From Clostridia bacterium (GTDB lineage: Bacteria; Bacillota; Clostridia; Christensenellales; SZUA-584): a stretch of 33,418 nucleotides of DNA. Position numbers and translations under genes: made by a program. The notes under the pieces were generated by a model. It saw nothing but the letters and a program-made list of their open reading frames with translations. It did no database searches and was not told where the DNA came from. Positions 1 through 8,698 of the stretch are shown in pieces. The DNA is taken from NCBI GenBank assembly GCA_018648645.1, contig JABGQS010000024.1:1-33418 (forward strand). The letters run 5' to 3'. The first letter of the stretch is position 1, and every line of letters begins with the position of its first letter.

Positions 1-1
1 A

Positions 2-77
2 ACAGATAGCTGCTAACCAATCAGCTGCTTAGATAAATGTAACCGAGGAATTTACACACTTATATGGACTTGACTTT
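2..77. repeat. Left copy of 76-bp terminal inverted repeat
   Basis: These 76 bases are the exact reverse complement of the last 76 bases of the window (33343-33418). The match stops at base 78 on the left, and on the right it runs to the very last base, so it may continue outside. In this copy the minus strand would encode only the last 15 codons or so of the 33391-ending membrane protein. A stop codon lies a few codons upstream, so it is a gene fragment and not a second gene. It may be a real genomic inverted repeat or an assembly-graph end. Confidence 0.95.
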
Positions 78-694
78 AACAGTCTCATCTATACATTCCT
101 CCTCATTAATATTGTTGAGGCAACAGAACCACCTTGATGGACATCCGTCCATTTTAGGCTTCATGCTTTGCGTCTTCGCCTTTCGAACGAATTTGCTTTT
201 CACAAACGTTATTATTCAATTAAAATTCGGCTTTGATAGTAAACTTCTGGTGAAATGTACATAACACCTGTTGAGAAATTTGGTTGAACTATGGTGTGGG
301 TAAGTCATACGTGCAAGATGTCAAAGGTTACTATCTGGTTTCTACTTATTCATTGAGTAAGTTTTTGTGTCCTTATAGTAAGTGAACTCTCGACTGGTAA
401 TATAACTCATTTTGAGCTATACCTTCCTCTATTACATAACCTTGCTAGTTGAAAAGGGCACCTCTTCTTATGTATTTTACTCCAGCACAATAAATTTGTC
501 AGTAAGTTTACATAAAATTGACATGAGAAGGTAAAAATAGGGTACAAATGAAGGATATTCTCCCCCACCGTCCCTCAGAAGGCCGATAAACTGAGGGTTC
601 CTTGTGATGACGCCCTGAATGATAATGACCTTACCCCGATAAGGTTTCCAGTTTTCATGTTAGTATATTCGACTATCCCCGACTCATTGGACAC
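78..694. other. AT-rich stretch without a convincing gene; two hairpins at 572-645
   Basis: About 600 bases without a supported coding region. Short open frames here lack ribosome sites and look random. Two hairpins are visible. One has a 7-bp stem, 572-578 (CCCTCAG) with 591-597 (CTGAGGG). The other has a 6-bp stem, 628-633 (ACCTTA) with 640-645 (TAAGGT). Both contain CCGATAA. Neither is followed by a clear T-run on either strand, so they are not ordinary terminators. I do not recognise an RNA family. Confidence 0.5.
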
Positions 695-1096
695 CTAGAG
701 TAGATTCTTAAAGTTCAAATGGCTAATATAATCGCCTTCAGCGTTGTCAACACTGATAAAAGGTGCACTTGCCTGCTCTCCTTCCACGTCTTCGTATTTA
801 TATAGAAAGTATTCTCCCGCAGGCATGTCAATGCCCACCACGTATTCGCCTTCGCTAATCCTGTCATCCGCCTCAGATACATTATCTATCTGGTCATCGG
901 TTTCTTTATTATCGCTATTAGAATCGACATCCTTATCATCTTCGCTAATCGCGTCCTCTTCCGTTATATTGTCAGTATTACTATCAGAGGCAGTGTCTGT
1001 GCCGCATCCTGCACTCATAGCAAATAGCGCGATCACCAATACAATAATAAACAGTAGTTTTAATCTCCAATGAACGATTTCCCTTACATTTTTCAT
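695..1096 (-). CDS. Small acidic lipoprotein, probably C-terminally shortened
   Basis: A 133-residue predicted lipoprotein anchored on the outer face of the membrane. It has a basic start, a hydrophobic segment and a lipobox ending SAGC near residue 30. A long Asp/Glu/Ser/Asn-rich linker follows. The last 45 residues resemble a module common in Bacillota lipoproteins (motif EGEYVVGIDMPAGEY). That module usually goes on for another 20-30 residues after the point where this protein stops, so the C-terminus may be lost. The start at 1096 was chosen because AGGAGG lies just upstream (plus-strand 1102-1107); an upstream extension to 1189 has no ribosome site and would bury the signal peptide. Function unknown. 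Confidence 0.75.
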   Translation of the reverse strand: MKNVREIVHWRLKLLFIIVLVIALFAMSAGCGTDTASDSNTDNITEEDAISEDDKDVDSNSDNKETDDQIDNVSEADDRISEGEYVVGIDMPAGEYFLYKYEDVEGEQASAPFISVDNAEGDYISHLNFKNLL

Positions 1097-1218
1097 TTCT
1101 ACCTCCTCATTACTAACGCACCTGTTGTAAAACAGATTTCGTGTCCATATTCGGGATAGTGTGTGTAATAATCGAAATTGATGAGCCAATTTGTCGCTAG
1201 TTGTTGCATTACTATATT

Positions 1219-1241
1219 ATTATACTCCCGGTTTGAGTATA
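1219..1241 (-). promoter_or_regulatory. Candidate operator and -10 upstream of the lipoprotein
   Basis: A perfect inverted repeat, TATACTC (1221-1227) and GAGTATA (1235-1241) with a 7-bp spacer, overlaps a TATAAT -10 box read on the minus strand (1219-1224). A protein bound here would cover the promoter. No strong -35 is visible, which would suit an activator-dependent or weak promoter. The leader to the start codon would be about 115 bases. Confidence 0.5.
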
Positions 1242-1429
1242 TATCATACGCCATTGTATGTATTACTCACCTCAAACCATCCGTTTTTTCAAAGCCATAA
1301 GAATATTACCAAAACAACAATAATTCAGTAAAGACTATACTAACAAACAGCGCTAATAAGTTTTTTTCTACGGATGCAAATTCCCCCTCTATTTCGTCCG
1401 AGTTGTGTCAATATTTGAAATGAGTCTAT

Positions 1430-1453
1430 AAAAAATACGCGCCGGTAGCACGT
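1430..1453 (-). terminator. Rho-independent terminator after the 1551-2027 lipoprotein
   Basis: Read on the minus strand, a 6-bp stem (ACGTGC with GCGCGT, one wobble pair) and a 5-base loop are followed by ATTTTTTATA. It lies about 100 bases past the stop codon of the lipoprotein gene. Confidence 0.65.
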
Positions 1454-1550
1454 TTATAGCGAGGCGACTTCCAGACTTGCAGCTGCCACCAATAATACCA
1501 CGACGCAGCTTGTCAGCCCTTACCCTCCGCAACCACAAATGTTTGAATCC

Positions 1551-2027
1551 CTAATGCCCAACACATTTACTGCACGGATCATTCTTCCCTTTTCCCTTCG
1601 CTTCCTCCAAGTTGCCGCTTATTATCTTTTTCGAGTTCGAAAGGGTATAGCACCAATCTATTGCATGATAAGACGATCCGCCCGAAGTCCAATAAACTTT
1701 GCTTGCGTCAAACTCAGGATAATTAATTAGCGCTTGCTGCTCGTCCGTCAGCGTTTTCCAGACAAGTCCACCCTCCGCCTCAATAAGCTCGCCCCAAACC
1801 TCATCAGGTGTACTTGGCATATAAGGCTCTTCGGTACTCGCAGGCTCCTCTGTATAAACAGGCTCTTCCGTATAAACAGGCTCCTCAGTTTGCTCTTCCT
1901 CCGCTTCAATCACCGCTTGGATTTCTTCTTCAACATCCGTCCGCTCGATTGCAACCGGCACGCTTGCACACCCCGCAATCACGGCAATAATAACTATCCA
2001 AACAATAACTATACAGCAACGTTTCAT
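1551..2027 (-). CDS. Lipoprotein with TEEP repeats and a C-terminal YHxxxxC...CxxC domain
   Basis: A 158-residue predicted lipoprotein. The signal peptide is hydrophobic and ends in a VIAGC lipobox, with the modified Cys at about residue 20. A Glu-rich region follows with four imperfect repeats of the type TEEPVY (residues about 46-68), probably a flexible spacer. The C-terminal 55 residues form a small module, VYWT...YH...C...DPCSKC, that recurs in Bacillota secreted proteins and looks like a small Cys/His metal-binding or disulfide domain. The start at 2027 has AAAAGGAG upstream. It sits 55 bases behind the flavoprotein gene on the same strand, with its own terminator at 1430-1453. Exact function unknown. 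Confidence 0.8.
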   Translation of the reverse strand: MKRCCIVIVWIVIIAVIAGCASVPVAIERTDVEEEIQAVIEAEEEQTEEPVYTEEPVYTEEPASTEEPYMPSTPDEVWGELIEAEGGLVWKTLTDEQQALINYPEFDASKVYWTSGGSSYHAIDWCYTLSNSKKIISGNLEEAKGKGKNDPCSKCVGH

Positions 2028-2082
2028 GTCAGTCTCCTTTTTAGAACATGCTACCTTCGTAGATCCGAAAGTAAACTATTCT

Positions 2083-2838
2083 TTATACAATACCCATTTT
2101 TACTAATCCTTTAAACATCCCTGTAAACATCCCTATCAATCCTTTTTGAAAAACATTAAGTTTAGCATCAACGAAGTATTTCTTATCTTTGTAAAAGTTA
2201 TAATCAGCAGGCAGATGCGTTTTGCTATCGCTTGAAGTTGCCTTAAACACGCTAAACCACACCAAAAATCCGAACGGAGGTCGATGCTCCGTTTTGCGTG
2301 ATAATCGTTTATAAAACGCTCTTGCTTTTTTCTCTATTTCCTTATCCTGCTTAAGTTTCTTTTTCTCATTCATCCCCGGCGAATTAAACACTTTCAATTC
2401 AGTAACAATTTTTCCGCCCGATGCCATCATTCCAAGCGTTTTAGATGCCTGCTTGGTCCCCATATAACTACCGCTGGTTACCAGTATCATAAAGTATTGA
2501 TCAAAGAACTTCGGTCTGTGCATAGTATACGCAAATCGGTCAATATAGTTTTTCATTATCCAAGGAACATTCATTACATAATTCGGGCTTGCCAGTATAA
2601 CACCATCCGCATTCTCAATCTTACTGATAATTAAGTCTCGGTCATCTTTTAACGGGCACTTATCCTCTCCATGCGAAATACATACAAAACATCCGGTGCA
2701 CTGTTTAAAATCAGCACCCTTCAAAAAAAGGTACTCATATTCAAAATCAGAGTATTCCTTATGATACTCCTCAATCCTTTTGACCGTTTTATAAGTGTTT
2801 CGCTTTCTCAAACTCCCAATGATCACTAATATTTTCAT
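2083..2838 (-). CDS. Flavodoxin-fold NAD(P)H-dependent oxidoreductase
   Basis: A 251-residue protein of the NADPH-dependent FMN reductase/iron-sulfur flavoprotein group. The N-terminus shows the FMN phosphate-binding pattern (ILVIIGSLRKRNTYK), and ASPNYVMNVP near residue 85 is the typical second FMN loop. A Cys cluster CTGCFVC followed by a further Cys (residues about 47-62) matches the Cys-rich loop of iron-sulfur flavoproteins, so a 4Fe-4S cluster is possible. The C-terminal third is basic and longer than in minimal family members. The start at 2838 has GGGAGG upstream. It follows phoR by 78 bases on the same strand; no strong terminator separates them, so read-through is possible. Substrate unknown. 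Confidence 0.8.
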   Translation of the reverse strand: MKILVIIGSLRKRNTYKTVKRIEEYHKEYSDFEYEYLFLKGADFKQCTGCFVCISHGEDKCPLKDDRDLIISKIENADGVILASPNYVMNVPWIMKNYIDRFAYTMHRPKFFDQYFMILVTSGSYMGTKQASKTLGMMASGGKIVTELKVFNSPGMNEKKKLKQDKEIEKKARAFYKRLSRKTEHRPPFGFLVWFSVFKATSSDSKTHLPADYNFYKDKKYFVDAKLNVFQKGLIGMFTGMFKGLVKMGIV

Positions 2839-2916
2839 AGCGCCTCCCAGAAATTACTCCGACTACAGAAAAGTCTTCACTATCCTTATTTCATATTCCT
2901 ACATTACCAAAAAACC

Positions 2917-4665
2917 CTACTTCAACACCGGCAGCGTCACCACAAACTCGCTCCCAACGCCCTTTTCGCTGCTCACAGTCACGCTTCCGCCATAAAGCTC
3001 GGCAATGTGCTTCACAATAGATAGTCCAAGCCCCGTGCCTCCAAGCTCCTTACTGCGGCTCTTGTCCTCTCTGTAAAACCGCTCAAACAGCCGCGATATC
3101 GACTTGCTGTCAATCCCCTCGCCGGTGTCCTTCACCGATAAGCGCAGCATACCGTTGTGCTCCCTCGCGCTCAGCGTCAGGCTGCCGCCCTGCTTATTAT
3201 ACTTAATCCCGTTATCGAGTAGGTTTAGCAGCAGCTGTTTAATCCTGTTCCGATTCGCCAGTATAGTAAAGTCCCTGCGCATATCCACGCTAACTTCGAC
3301 ATCCTTTTTGCTCGCCGACAGCTGCACCAACGCAACCGTTTCCTCCACAATACCTTTCAGCTCATACTCCGAAATGTCCGTGTCCTCGCTCCTGTGCTCA
3401 ATCATCGACAGCTCCATCAAATCGTTAATCAGCAGATTCAGCCGCTCCGCCTCAAGCTCAATGATATCGAGGAACTTCATGGTGTTCGTGTCGTTGGCGC
3501 TCTCGTCTTCCTTCAACGCCTGCGCATACCCGATAATGCTCGTCAGCGGCGTTTTCATCTCGTGGCTCACGTTCGCAACAAAATCGCTCCTCAGCTTCTC
3601 CAGCTTCAACACATGCGTCACGTCCCTAAACAACAGTATCGCTCCGCTTAGCGCGTCCTTGAAATACATCGGATAAATATACACGCTAAAATCCATCGCT
3701 CCATCCACACCGATTCGCTGCTTCAATACCTGCTTATCATTCTCCTGCATGCATCTTACCGCAGCATTGAGCACCGGCTTTCTAAAACACAGCTCGCTAA
3801 GAGCGCGCCCGCCTTGTGCAAAATCGTCCGATGCGCCAAACAGCTTGCTAGCAACATGATTGATATACAACACTTTGCTGTCTTTGTCCACCACAACAAG
3901 CGCGTCTTCCATGCTGCCTAGAACCGCGTCAAACTCCGCATTTTTGTGCCTCAATGTGTTCATCGAAGTATTCAGTCTGCCCGACATATCGTTAAAATCG
4001 TGCGCCAACTCGTCCAGCTCTGTTCCTGTGCTCAGCTTCACCTCGCTTGCTTTGCCGTCCTGTGCCAGCTTGCTTGCCGCCGCCGCCAGCTTTTTGATGG
4101 GCTTGCTCAGCTTGCCCGAAAACAAGAACGCCGCAATTAGTGACACCACCTGCCCAACAAGCAACCCAATCAGACTGCCGACGAACAAGTTCACGCTCAT
4201 CCTTTGCAGCTCGGTCAGCGGCAGCGCCACGCGCACATACACCCCAAGCGCGTCGTCCTTCACGGCGACATAAAGCATATTGATACCGAGTGTGTCCGAT
4301 TTTCTTCGCGCACTTCCCACGCCGCTGCGCTGCGCCTGTACTACCTCAGGGCGCTCAGAGTGATCGTCCATCCCGGCTATATCGGCATTTGAGTCTCCAA
4401 GCACCGTGCCGTCCATCGATATAACGGTCACCCTGTAGCTCGTTTGCTCTTTGCTCACCGTCTCTTGTTTCAAAGACTTCGCCGTCTCATCGTACGTGCT
4501 TTGCTCATCGCCAAGCATATTAGTTATCATATTCGCCATGCTCTGCGCTGAGCGCTCAGTCTCTTCAATAACAGAGCTGCGCATCACAACAAACGCAATC
4601 ACGCTCGTAATCAACACCGCAATTGTGCAGGCTACAAAACAATATATGAATATCTTTTTTCTCAT
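2917..4665 (-). CDS. phoR: Phosphate-sensing histidine kinase PhoR/PnpS type
   Basis: A 582-residue membrane sensor kinase. Transmembrane helix 1 is at about residues 5-28. The extracytoplasmic sensor domain spans about 29-155 and helix 2 about 158-183. A HAMP linker (KLSKPIKKL) covers about 184-237, followed by a PAS domain at about 243-350. The HisKA domain has the phospho-acceptor His368 (NVSHEMKTPL). The ATPase domain carries LLDNGIKY, DTGEGID and GTGLGLS boxes. It autophosphorylates and passes phosphate to the response regulator encoded 13 bases upstream in the operon. Placement behind pstSCAB-phoU supports a phosphate-starvation role; in this family signalling usually depends on the Pst transporter and PhoU. 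AAGGAG precedes the start. Confidence 0.93.
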   Translation of the reverse strand: MRKKIFIYCFVACTIAVLITSVIAFVVMRSSVIEETERSAQSMANMITNMLGDEQSTYDETAKSLKQETVSKEQTSYRVTVISMDGTVLGDSNADIAGMDDHSERPEVVQAQRSGVGSARRKSDTLGINMLYVAVKDDALGVYVRVALPLTELQRMSVNLFVGSLIGLLVGQVVSLIAAFLFSGKLSKPIKKLAAAASKLAQDGKASEVKLSTGTELDELAHDFNDMSGRLNTSMNTLRHKNAEFDAVLGSMEDALVVVDKDSKVLYINHVASKLFGASDDFAQGGRALSELCFRKPVLNAAVRCMQENDKQVLKQRIGVDGAMDFSVYIYPMYFKDALSGAILLFRDVTHVLKLEKLRSDFVANVSHEMKTPLTSIIGYAQALKEDESANDTNTMKFLDIIELEAERLNLLINDLMELSMIEHRSEDTDISEYELKGIVEETVALVQLSASKKDVEVSVDMRRDFTILANRNRIKQLLLNLLDNGIKYNKQGGSLTLSAREHNGMLRLSVKDTGEGIDSKSISRLFERFYREDKSRSKELGGTGLGLSIVKHIAELYGGSVTVSSEKGVGSEFVVTLPVLK

Positions 4666-4678
4666 CTAATGCTCCTTG

Positions 4679-5383
4679 TTATTTATCGCTAAATTTATAT
4701 CCGACCGAGCGCAGCGTTTCTATCAGCTCCGGCTTATCGGGATTATCCTCAATCTTGGCACGCAGCTGACTTACATGCACATCCACTGTTCTGCTCTCTC
4801 CATAATAATCGTAACCCCACACAGCGTCCAATATCTGTTTTCGACTCAGCGCCCTGCCTACGTTTCTCATCATAAACTCCAGCAAATCGTACTCCTTGGT
4901 TTTAAGCGCTATCTGCCTTTCTCCTTTATACACCTCTCGCTTGTCGGGCAAAATCGTCAGCCCTCCTACAGCGATTTCATCTTCCTCATTCATCTTGCTT
5001 TGCATCCGCTGCCCCCGCCGCAAAGCCGCGCGCACCCGCGCCACCACTTCTCTTATCGAAAACGGCTTGCTGATATAATCGTCCGCGCCAATCTCAAGCC
5101 CAAGCACTCTGTCGCCTTCTTCACCCCTCGCAGTCAGCATAATAATAATCGTGTTTTTGGCTTTGCTGTCCGCGCGCACCCGTCTGCATATCTCATACCC
5201 GTCGATTCCGGGCAGCATCAAATCGAGCAGCACAACGTCGGGTGGGCTTGTCAATATCGCTTCCAGCCCTTCCTCGCCCGTCGCAAATCCGCTTACATCA
5301 AACCCGCTCCCCGTCAGCTTATAGACGAGCAGCTCCCTAATGCTTTTGTCGTCCTCAACCACATACACTTTTGCTGCGCTCAT
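4679..5383 (-). CDS. phoP: OmpR/PhoB-family response regulator PhoP/PhoB
   Basis: A 234-residue response regulator. The receiver domain (residues 1-120) has the acidic pair D11-D12, phospho-acceptor D54 (LLDLMLPGIDGY) and the SKPF lysine. The winged-helix DNA-binding domain occupies the C-terminal 100 residues, with the recognition-helix pattern RTVDVHVSQLR. I chose the ATG at 5383 because AGAGG lies 8 bases upstream; a GTG at 5392 would add three residues. It is the partner of the adjacent kinase, and its likely first target is the pst promoter at 9655-9708. PhoB and PhoP naming varies between phyla; either is defensible. Confidence 0.92.
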   Translation of the reverse strand: MSAAKVYVVEDDKSIRELLVYKLTGSGFDVSGFATGEEGLEAILTSPPDVVLLDLMLPGIDGYEICRRVRADSKAKNTIIIMLTARGEEGDRVLGLEIGADDYISKPFSIREVVARVRAALRRGQRMQSKMNEEDEIAVGGLTILPDKREVYKGERQIALKTKEYDLLEFMMRNVGRALSRKQILDAVWGYDYYGESRTVDVHVSQLRAKIEDNPDKPELIETLRSVGYKFSDK

Positions 5384-5411
5384 ACATTGCACCTCTGTTG
5401 TCCCAGTCCCT

Positions 5412-6059
5412 CTAAAAATGCGGGTGCTCGCCCGACTGCGAAAACACCGCCCATTCGCCTATGTTTGTGGCATGGTCGGCAATCCGTTCCAAATACTTCG
5501 CAATCGTAATCAACGCCACGCCCTGCTCCACCACCGCGGGGTTGCTTTTCATCATCTCAATCAGCTCGTTGTATATTTTCACATAATAATCGTCGACAAT
5601 TTGGTCGTCCTTGCACGCTTCCAGTGCCAGCTCGATGTCCCCCTGCATATAGCCAGCAATCACCTTGCTTACCATCGTTCTTGCGATGCCCGCCATTTTC
5701 GGCAGGTCGACAAGCGGCTTCATCAGGCGCTCATTATATATCTTCACCACAATCTCGCTGATGTCCTCCGCATGGTCAGCTATTCGCTCAAGGTCAGTAA
5801 TCAGCTTAAATATGCTGGTAATCTTCCTCAGATCCCCCGCCAACGGCGCCTGCCTCACGATAATATCAAGACACAGCTTCTCAATCTTGGCTTCCTGACT
5901 GTCAATAATATCATCGCCCGCAATCACCTTCCTTGCCAGCTCCACATCTTGATTTTTCAGCGCAACCATCGCCCCATCAATCGCTTCCTCCGTCATCGAG
6001 AGCATTTTTACAATCTCTTCGTGCAGCATTTTCAAATCCTGATCAAATGAAATTCTCAT
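5412..6059 (-). CDS. phoU: Phosphate signalling protein PhoU
   Basis: A 215-residue all-helical protein with the two PhoU repeats. The metal-site patterns DLERIADHAEDI (first repeat) and YLERIADHATNI (second repeat) are both intact. PhoU is a cytoplasmic adaptor that links the PstB ATPase to the PhoR kinase and keeps the Pho response off when phosphate is plentiful. It lies 18 bases after pstB and 28 bases before phoP on the same strand, as usual. GGAGGGG precedes the start. Confidence 0.95.
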   Translation of the reverse strand: MRISFDQDLKMLHEEIVKMLSMTEEAIDGAMVALKNQDVELARKVIAGDDIIDSQEAKIEKLCLDIIVRQAPLAGDLRKITSIFKLITDLERIADHAEDISEIVVKIYNERLMKPLVDLPKMAGIARTMVSKVIAGYMQGDIELALEACKDDQIVDDYYVKIYNELIEMMKSNPAVVEQGVALITIAKYLERIADHATNIGEWAVFSQSGEHPHF

Positions 6060-6077
6060 GGCTAACCCCTCCGCTTC

Positions 6078-6842
6078 TTATCCAAACCTTCCGGTTATAT
6101 AATCTTCTGTTCGCTTGTCTTTCGGATTCTCGAACAGATCCGACGTTTTCTCAAACTCGATAATCTCCCCCATAAGGAAGAACGCTGTCTCATCCGAAAT
6201 CCTCGCTGCTTGCTGCATATTGTGCGTCACAATCACAATCGTAAATTCCTTTTTCAGCTCGTGTATCAAATCCTCAACCTTCAACGTCGCAATAGGGTCC
6301 AGCGCACTCGTCGGCTCGTCCATCAATATCACTCCGGGCTCCACAGCCAACACCCGCGCGATACAAAGCCGCTGCTGCTGCCCGCCCGAAAGCCCCATCG
6401 CGCTGTCCTTCAGCCTGTCGCTCACTTCATCCCAAAGCGCCGCCTGCTTCAGCGATTTTTCCACAATCTCGTCCAGCCGCTTTTTGTTTTTAACACCGTG
6501 CACCCGCGGGCCATACGCCACGTTATCGTATATCGAAAACGGAAACGGATTCGGCTTTTGAAACACCATACCGACGCGTTTTCTCAGCGCCACGATATCA
6601 TACCCCTGCTCAAATATATCCTTGTCATCCAGCATCACTTCGCCGGTCGTCTTGGCGATCGGCACCAAATCGTTCATTCTGTTGAGCGACTTCAAGAACG
6701 AGGATTTGCCACAGCCCGACGGTCCAATCAGCGCCGTAACGCTGTTGCTCTTAATATTTACGCTGATGTCTTTGAGTGCCTGCGTATCTCCATAAAACAG
6801 GTTCAAATCATTAATTTCTATTATATCATATTTCTTCATCAT
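6078..6842 (-). CDS. pstB: Phosphate ABC transporter ATP-binding protein PstB
   Basis: A 254-residue ABC ATPase that powers high-affinity phosphate import. Walker A is GPSGCGKSS (residues about 40-48), followed by the PstB-typical [11 protein letters not shown]. The Q-loop is VFQKPNPFP, the signature LSGGQQQR and Walker [14 protein letters not shown]. Length is usual for the family. The start at 6842 has AAAGGA upstream and lies four bases from the pstA stop, so translation is probably coupled. Confidence 0.97.
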   Translation of the reverse strand: MMKKYDIIEINDLNLFYGDTQALKDISVNIKSNSVTALIGPSGCGKSSFLKSLNRMNDLVPIAKTTGEVMLDDKDIFEQGYDIVALRKRVGMVFQKPNPFPFSIYDNVAYGPRVHGVKNKKRLDEIVEKSLKQAALWDEVSDRLKDSAMGLSGGQQQRLCIARVLAVEPGVILMDEPTSALDPIATLKVEDLIHELKKEFTIVIVTHNMQQAARISDETAFFLMGEIIEFEKTSDLFENPKDKRTEDYITGRFG

Positions 6843-6845
6843 ATT

Positions 6846-7691
6846 TTATCCTTTTCCCATGCTAAACTTCTTGCTGAGTATTCGTGTCAACAGCCTTGCT
6901 GCCAAATTGATAATCGCCACCAATATAACAAGCACCGCCGCCGTCGCCCACGTTTCATCAAACGAAAACCCTTCGTTCGCACTCGCAAACATATGCACCG
7001 CCAGCGTTCTGCCCGAGTCCATTATGCTTCCCGGCAGCCGATACACCATGCCCGCCGTCATAAACACCGCCGCGCTCTCCCCGACAATTCTGCCGACCGA
7101 CAATATCACCGACGACATTATTCCCGATAACGCACTCGGCAGCGTGATTTTAAACAGCGTATACAACCTCGAAGCACCCAGCGCCAAGCTCGCTTCCTTA
7201 TAGCTCTTCGGCACTGTTTTCAATGCCTCCTCTGTCGAGCGTATAATGGTCGGCAGCACCAGTATCGACAACGTGAACCCGCCCGACAAAAGCGAAAACT
7301 TCAATCCCAGCAGCAGTACAAAGAATATGTACCCGAACAGCCCGTATATGATAGACGGTATGCCGGCAAGGCTCTCAATCGAAAACCGTATTATTCTCAC
7401 TATCCTGCCCTGCTTTGCATACTCCGACAAATATATCGCGGCAAACACCCCAATCGGCACAGCAATCACAAGCGTGATACCGATGATAAATATAGTCGTC
7501 AGCAATATATCCGCGATGCCGTGATACTCGCTGTCAAACCCCGTCGTCAAAAACCCCCAGCTTATGTTAGGTATGCCTTTTAACAATATATAATACAGTA
7601 TAAGCCCAAGAATGCCGATTGTCACCAGCGCGGACAACCCAATCTGCACAAACCCAAGCGTGTCCTTTAATCTGCCAAATTTCCTATTCAT
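6846..7691 (-). CDS. pstA: Phosphate ABC transporter permease PstA
   Basis: A 281-residue integral membrane permease with about six helices and the EAA-type coupling loop (EEALKTVPKSYKEASLALGA) that docks on PstB. It pairs with PstC to form the phosphate channel. The start ATG overlaps the pstC stop by four bases (ATGA), a typical translational coupling. Confidence 0.95.
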   Translation of the reverse strand: MNRKFGRLKDTLGFVQIGLSALVTIGILGLILYYILLKGIPNISWGFLTTGFDSEYHGIADILLTTIFIIGITLVIAVPIGVFAAIYLSEYAKQGRIVRIIRFSIESLAGIPSIIYGLFGYIFFVLLLGLKFSLLSGGFTLSILVLPTIIRSTEEALKTVPKSYKEASLALGASRLYTLFKITLPSALSGIMSSVILSVGRIVGESAAVFMTAGMVYRLPGSIMDSGRTLAVHMFASANEGFSFDETWATAAVLVILVAIINLAARLLTRILSKKFSMGKG

Positions 7692-8593
7692 CGAGGCTTC
7701 ACCCCCGCTCTTCTGCGCTTTCTCGTCCCCGCTTTACGGTTCAACACCGCTTGCAGCGTAAAGTTCAGTATCATAATAATCGCAAACAACACAACGCCCG
7801 TTGCAAACAGCGCCTCCCTGTGTATCCCCGACGCATAGCTCATCTCAAACGCAATGTTGATGGTCAGCGTCCTCACACTGTCCAGAATCGACCCGGGTAT
7901 CTGCGGCGTGTTTCCGGCGACAAGTATTACAGCCATTGTCTCCCCAATCGCCCTGCCAACGCCCAGTATTATACTCGCCGTTATCCCCGATTTTGCGGAC
8001 GGCAGCGACACGCGCAAAAACGTCTGCATCCGACTCGCCCCAAGCCCAAGGCTCCCTTCAACAAAACTTCTCGGCACCGCTCTGATTGCCAACTCAGACA
8101 AGTTGATGATCGTCGGCAATATCATGATACCAAGAATTATTATTATCGCCAGCAGAGAGTTACCTGCTCCGCCAAACGTGTTGCTTATAAACGGCACCAG
8201 CACCACCAGCCCAAAATATCCGTACACCACCGAAGGTATTCCCGCCAGCAGCTCCACCGCAGGGCGCAATATCCTCACCGCCCACTTAGGCGCAATGTCC
8301 GCAAGAAAAACCGCCGTGGGCACTCCAATACCGACACCAATAACCGCCGCCCCAATGGTCGCAGCCAGCGAAGCGATAATCATCGTCAGTATGCCGTAAT
8401 ACCCCTCGCTCGGACTCCACTTCTCCCCAAACAAAAACTGCCCTACACCAATTTTGAACATGCCGGGCAGCCCGCTCACCAATATATAAACGCCAATCAC
8501 AAGCAGCGCAAGCACAGCAACGCAAGCGCTTAACAAAAATAGCTTTTCAACGCCATACGAAGCTATTTTCTTTAGAAGTTTTTTCTTTTGCAT
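7688..8593 (-). CDS. pstC: Phosphate ABC transporter permease PstC
   Basis: A 301-residue permease with a first helix at about residues 17-42, five further helices, and the coupling loop ELAIRAVPRSFVEGSLGLGA. Its partner is PstA. A Lys/Arg-rich C-terminal tail (GTRKRRRAGVKPR) is cytoplasmic. The gene is 105 bases downstream of pstS; that gap holds only weak secondary structure and no clear terminator, although differential expression of pstS through such gaps is common. Confidence 0.95.
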   Translation of the reverse strand: MQKKKLLKKIASYGVEKLFLLSACVAVLALLVIGVYILVSGLPGMFKIGVGQFLFGEKWSPSEGYYGILTMIIASLAATIGAAVIGVGIGVPTAVFLADIAPKWAVRILRPAVELLAGIPSVVYGYFGLVVLVPFISNTFGGAGNSLLAIIIILGIMILPTIINLSELAIRAVPRSFVEGSLGLGASRMQTFLRVSLPSAKSGITASIILGVGRAIGETMAVILVAGNTPQIPGSILDSVRTLTINIAFEMSYASGIHREALFATGVVLFAIIMILNFTLQAVLNRKAGTRKRRRAGVKPR

Positions 8594-8698
8594 GGCGCTT
8601 CCTTTCTACTAAAGGTATGTATCGGATTGCCTGTACCCTCGCACACGCATCCCGCTTGCGTTCACTATTTCATTAGGAAATCAAACTTGCTTCATTCG

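Larger units (their letters stand above)
1097..1550. other. Intergenic region between the two lipoprotein genes
   Basis: About 450 bases with no supported gene. It holds the terminator of the upstream lipoprotein gene (1430-1453), the candidate operator/promoter of the downstream one (1219-1241), and its ribosome site. The rest is AT-rich with nothing recognisable. Confidence 0.6.

Noticed and set aside
2-77. Terminal inverted repeats of a transposon or linear replicon spanning the window
   Set aside because: The enclosed genes are housekeeping chromosomal genes and no transposase or replication gene is present; inversion repeat or assembly end is more likely.
64-264. A 66-residue open frame at the left end
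   Set aside because: No ribosome site, random composition, and it begins inside the terminal repeat.
486-650. A minus-strand open stretch through the hairpin region that at first looked like a transposase tail
   Set aside because: No start with a ribosome site, a stop just upstream, and no recognisable family pattern.
7619-8533. A 304-residue plus-strand frame opposite pstC and pstA
   Set aside because: It is antisense to clear permease genes and very rich in Arg, His and Gln, typical of shadow frames.
8594-8698. Terminator or attenuator between pstS and pstC
   Set aside because: Only weak stem possibilities and no T-run on the minus strand.
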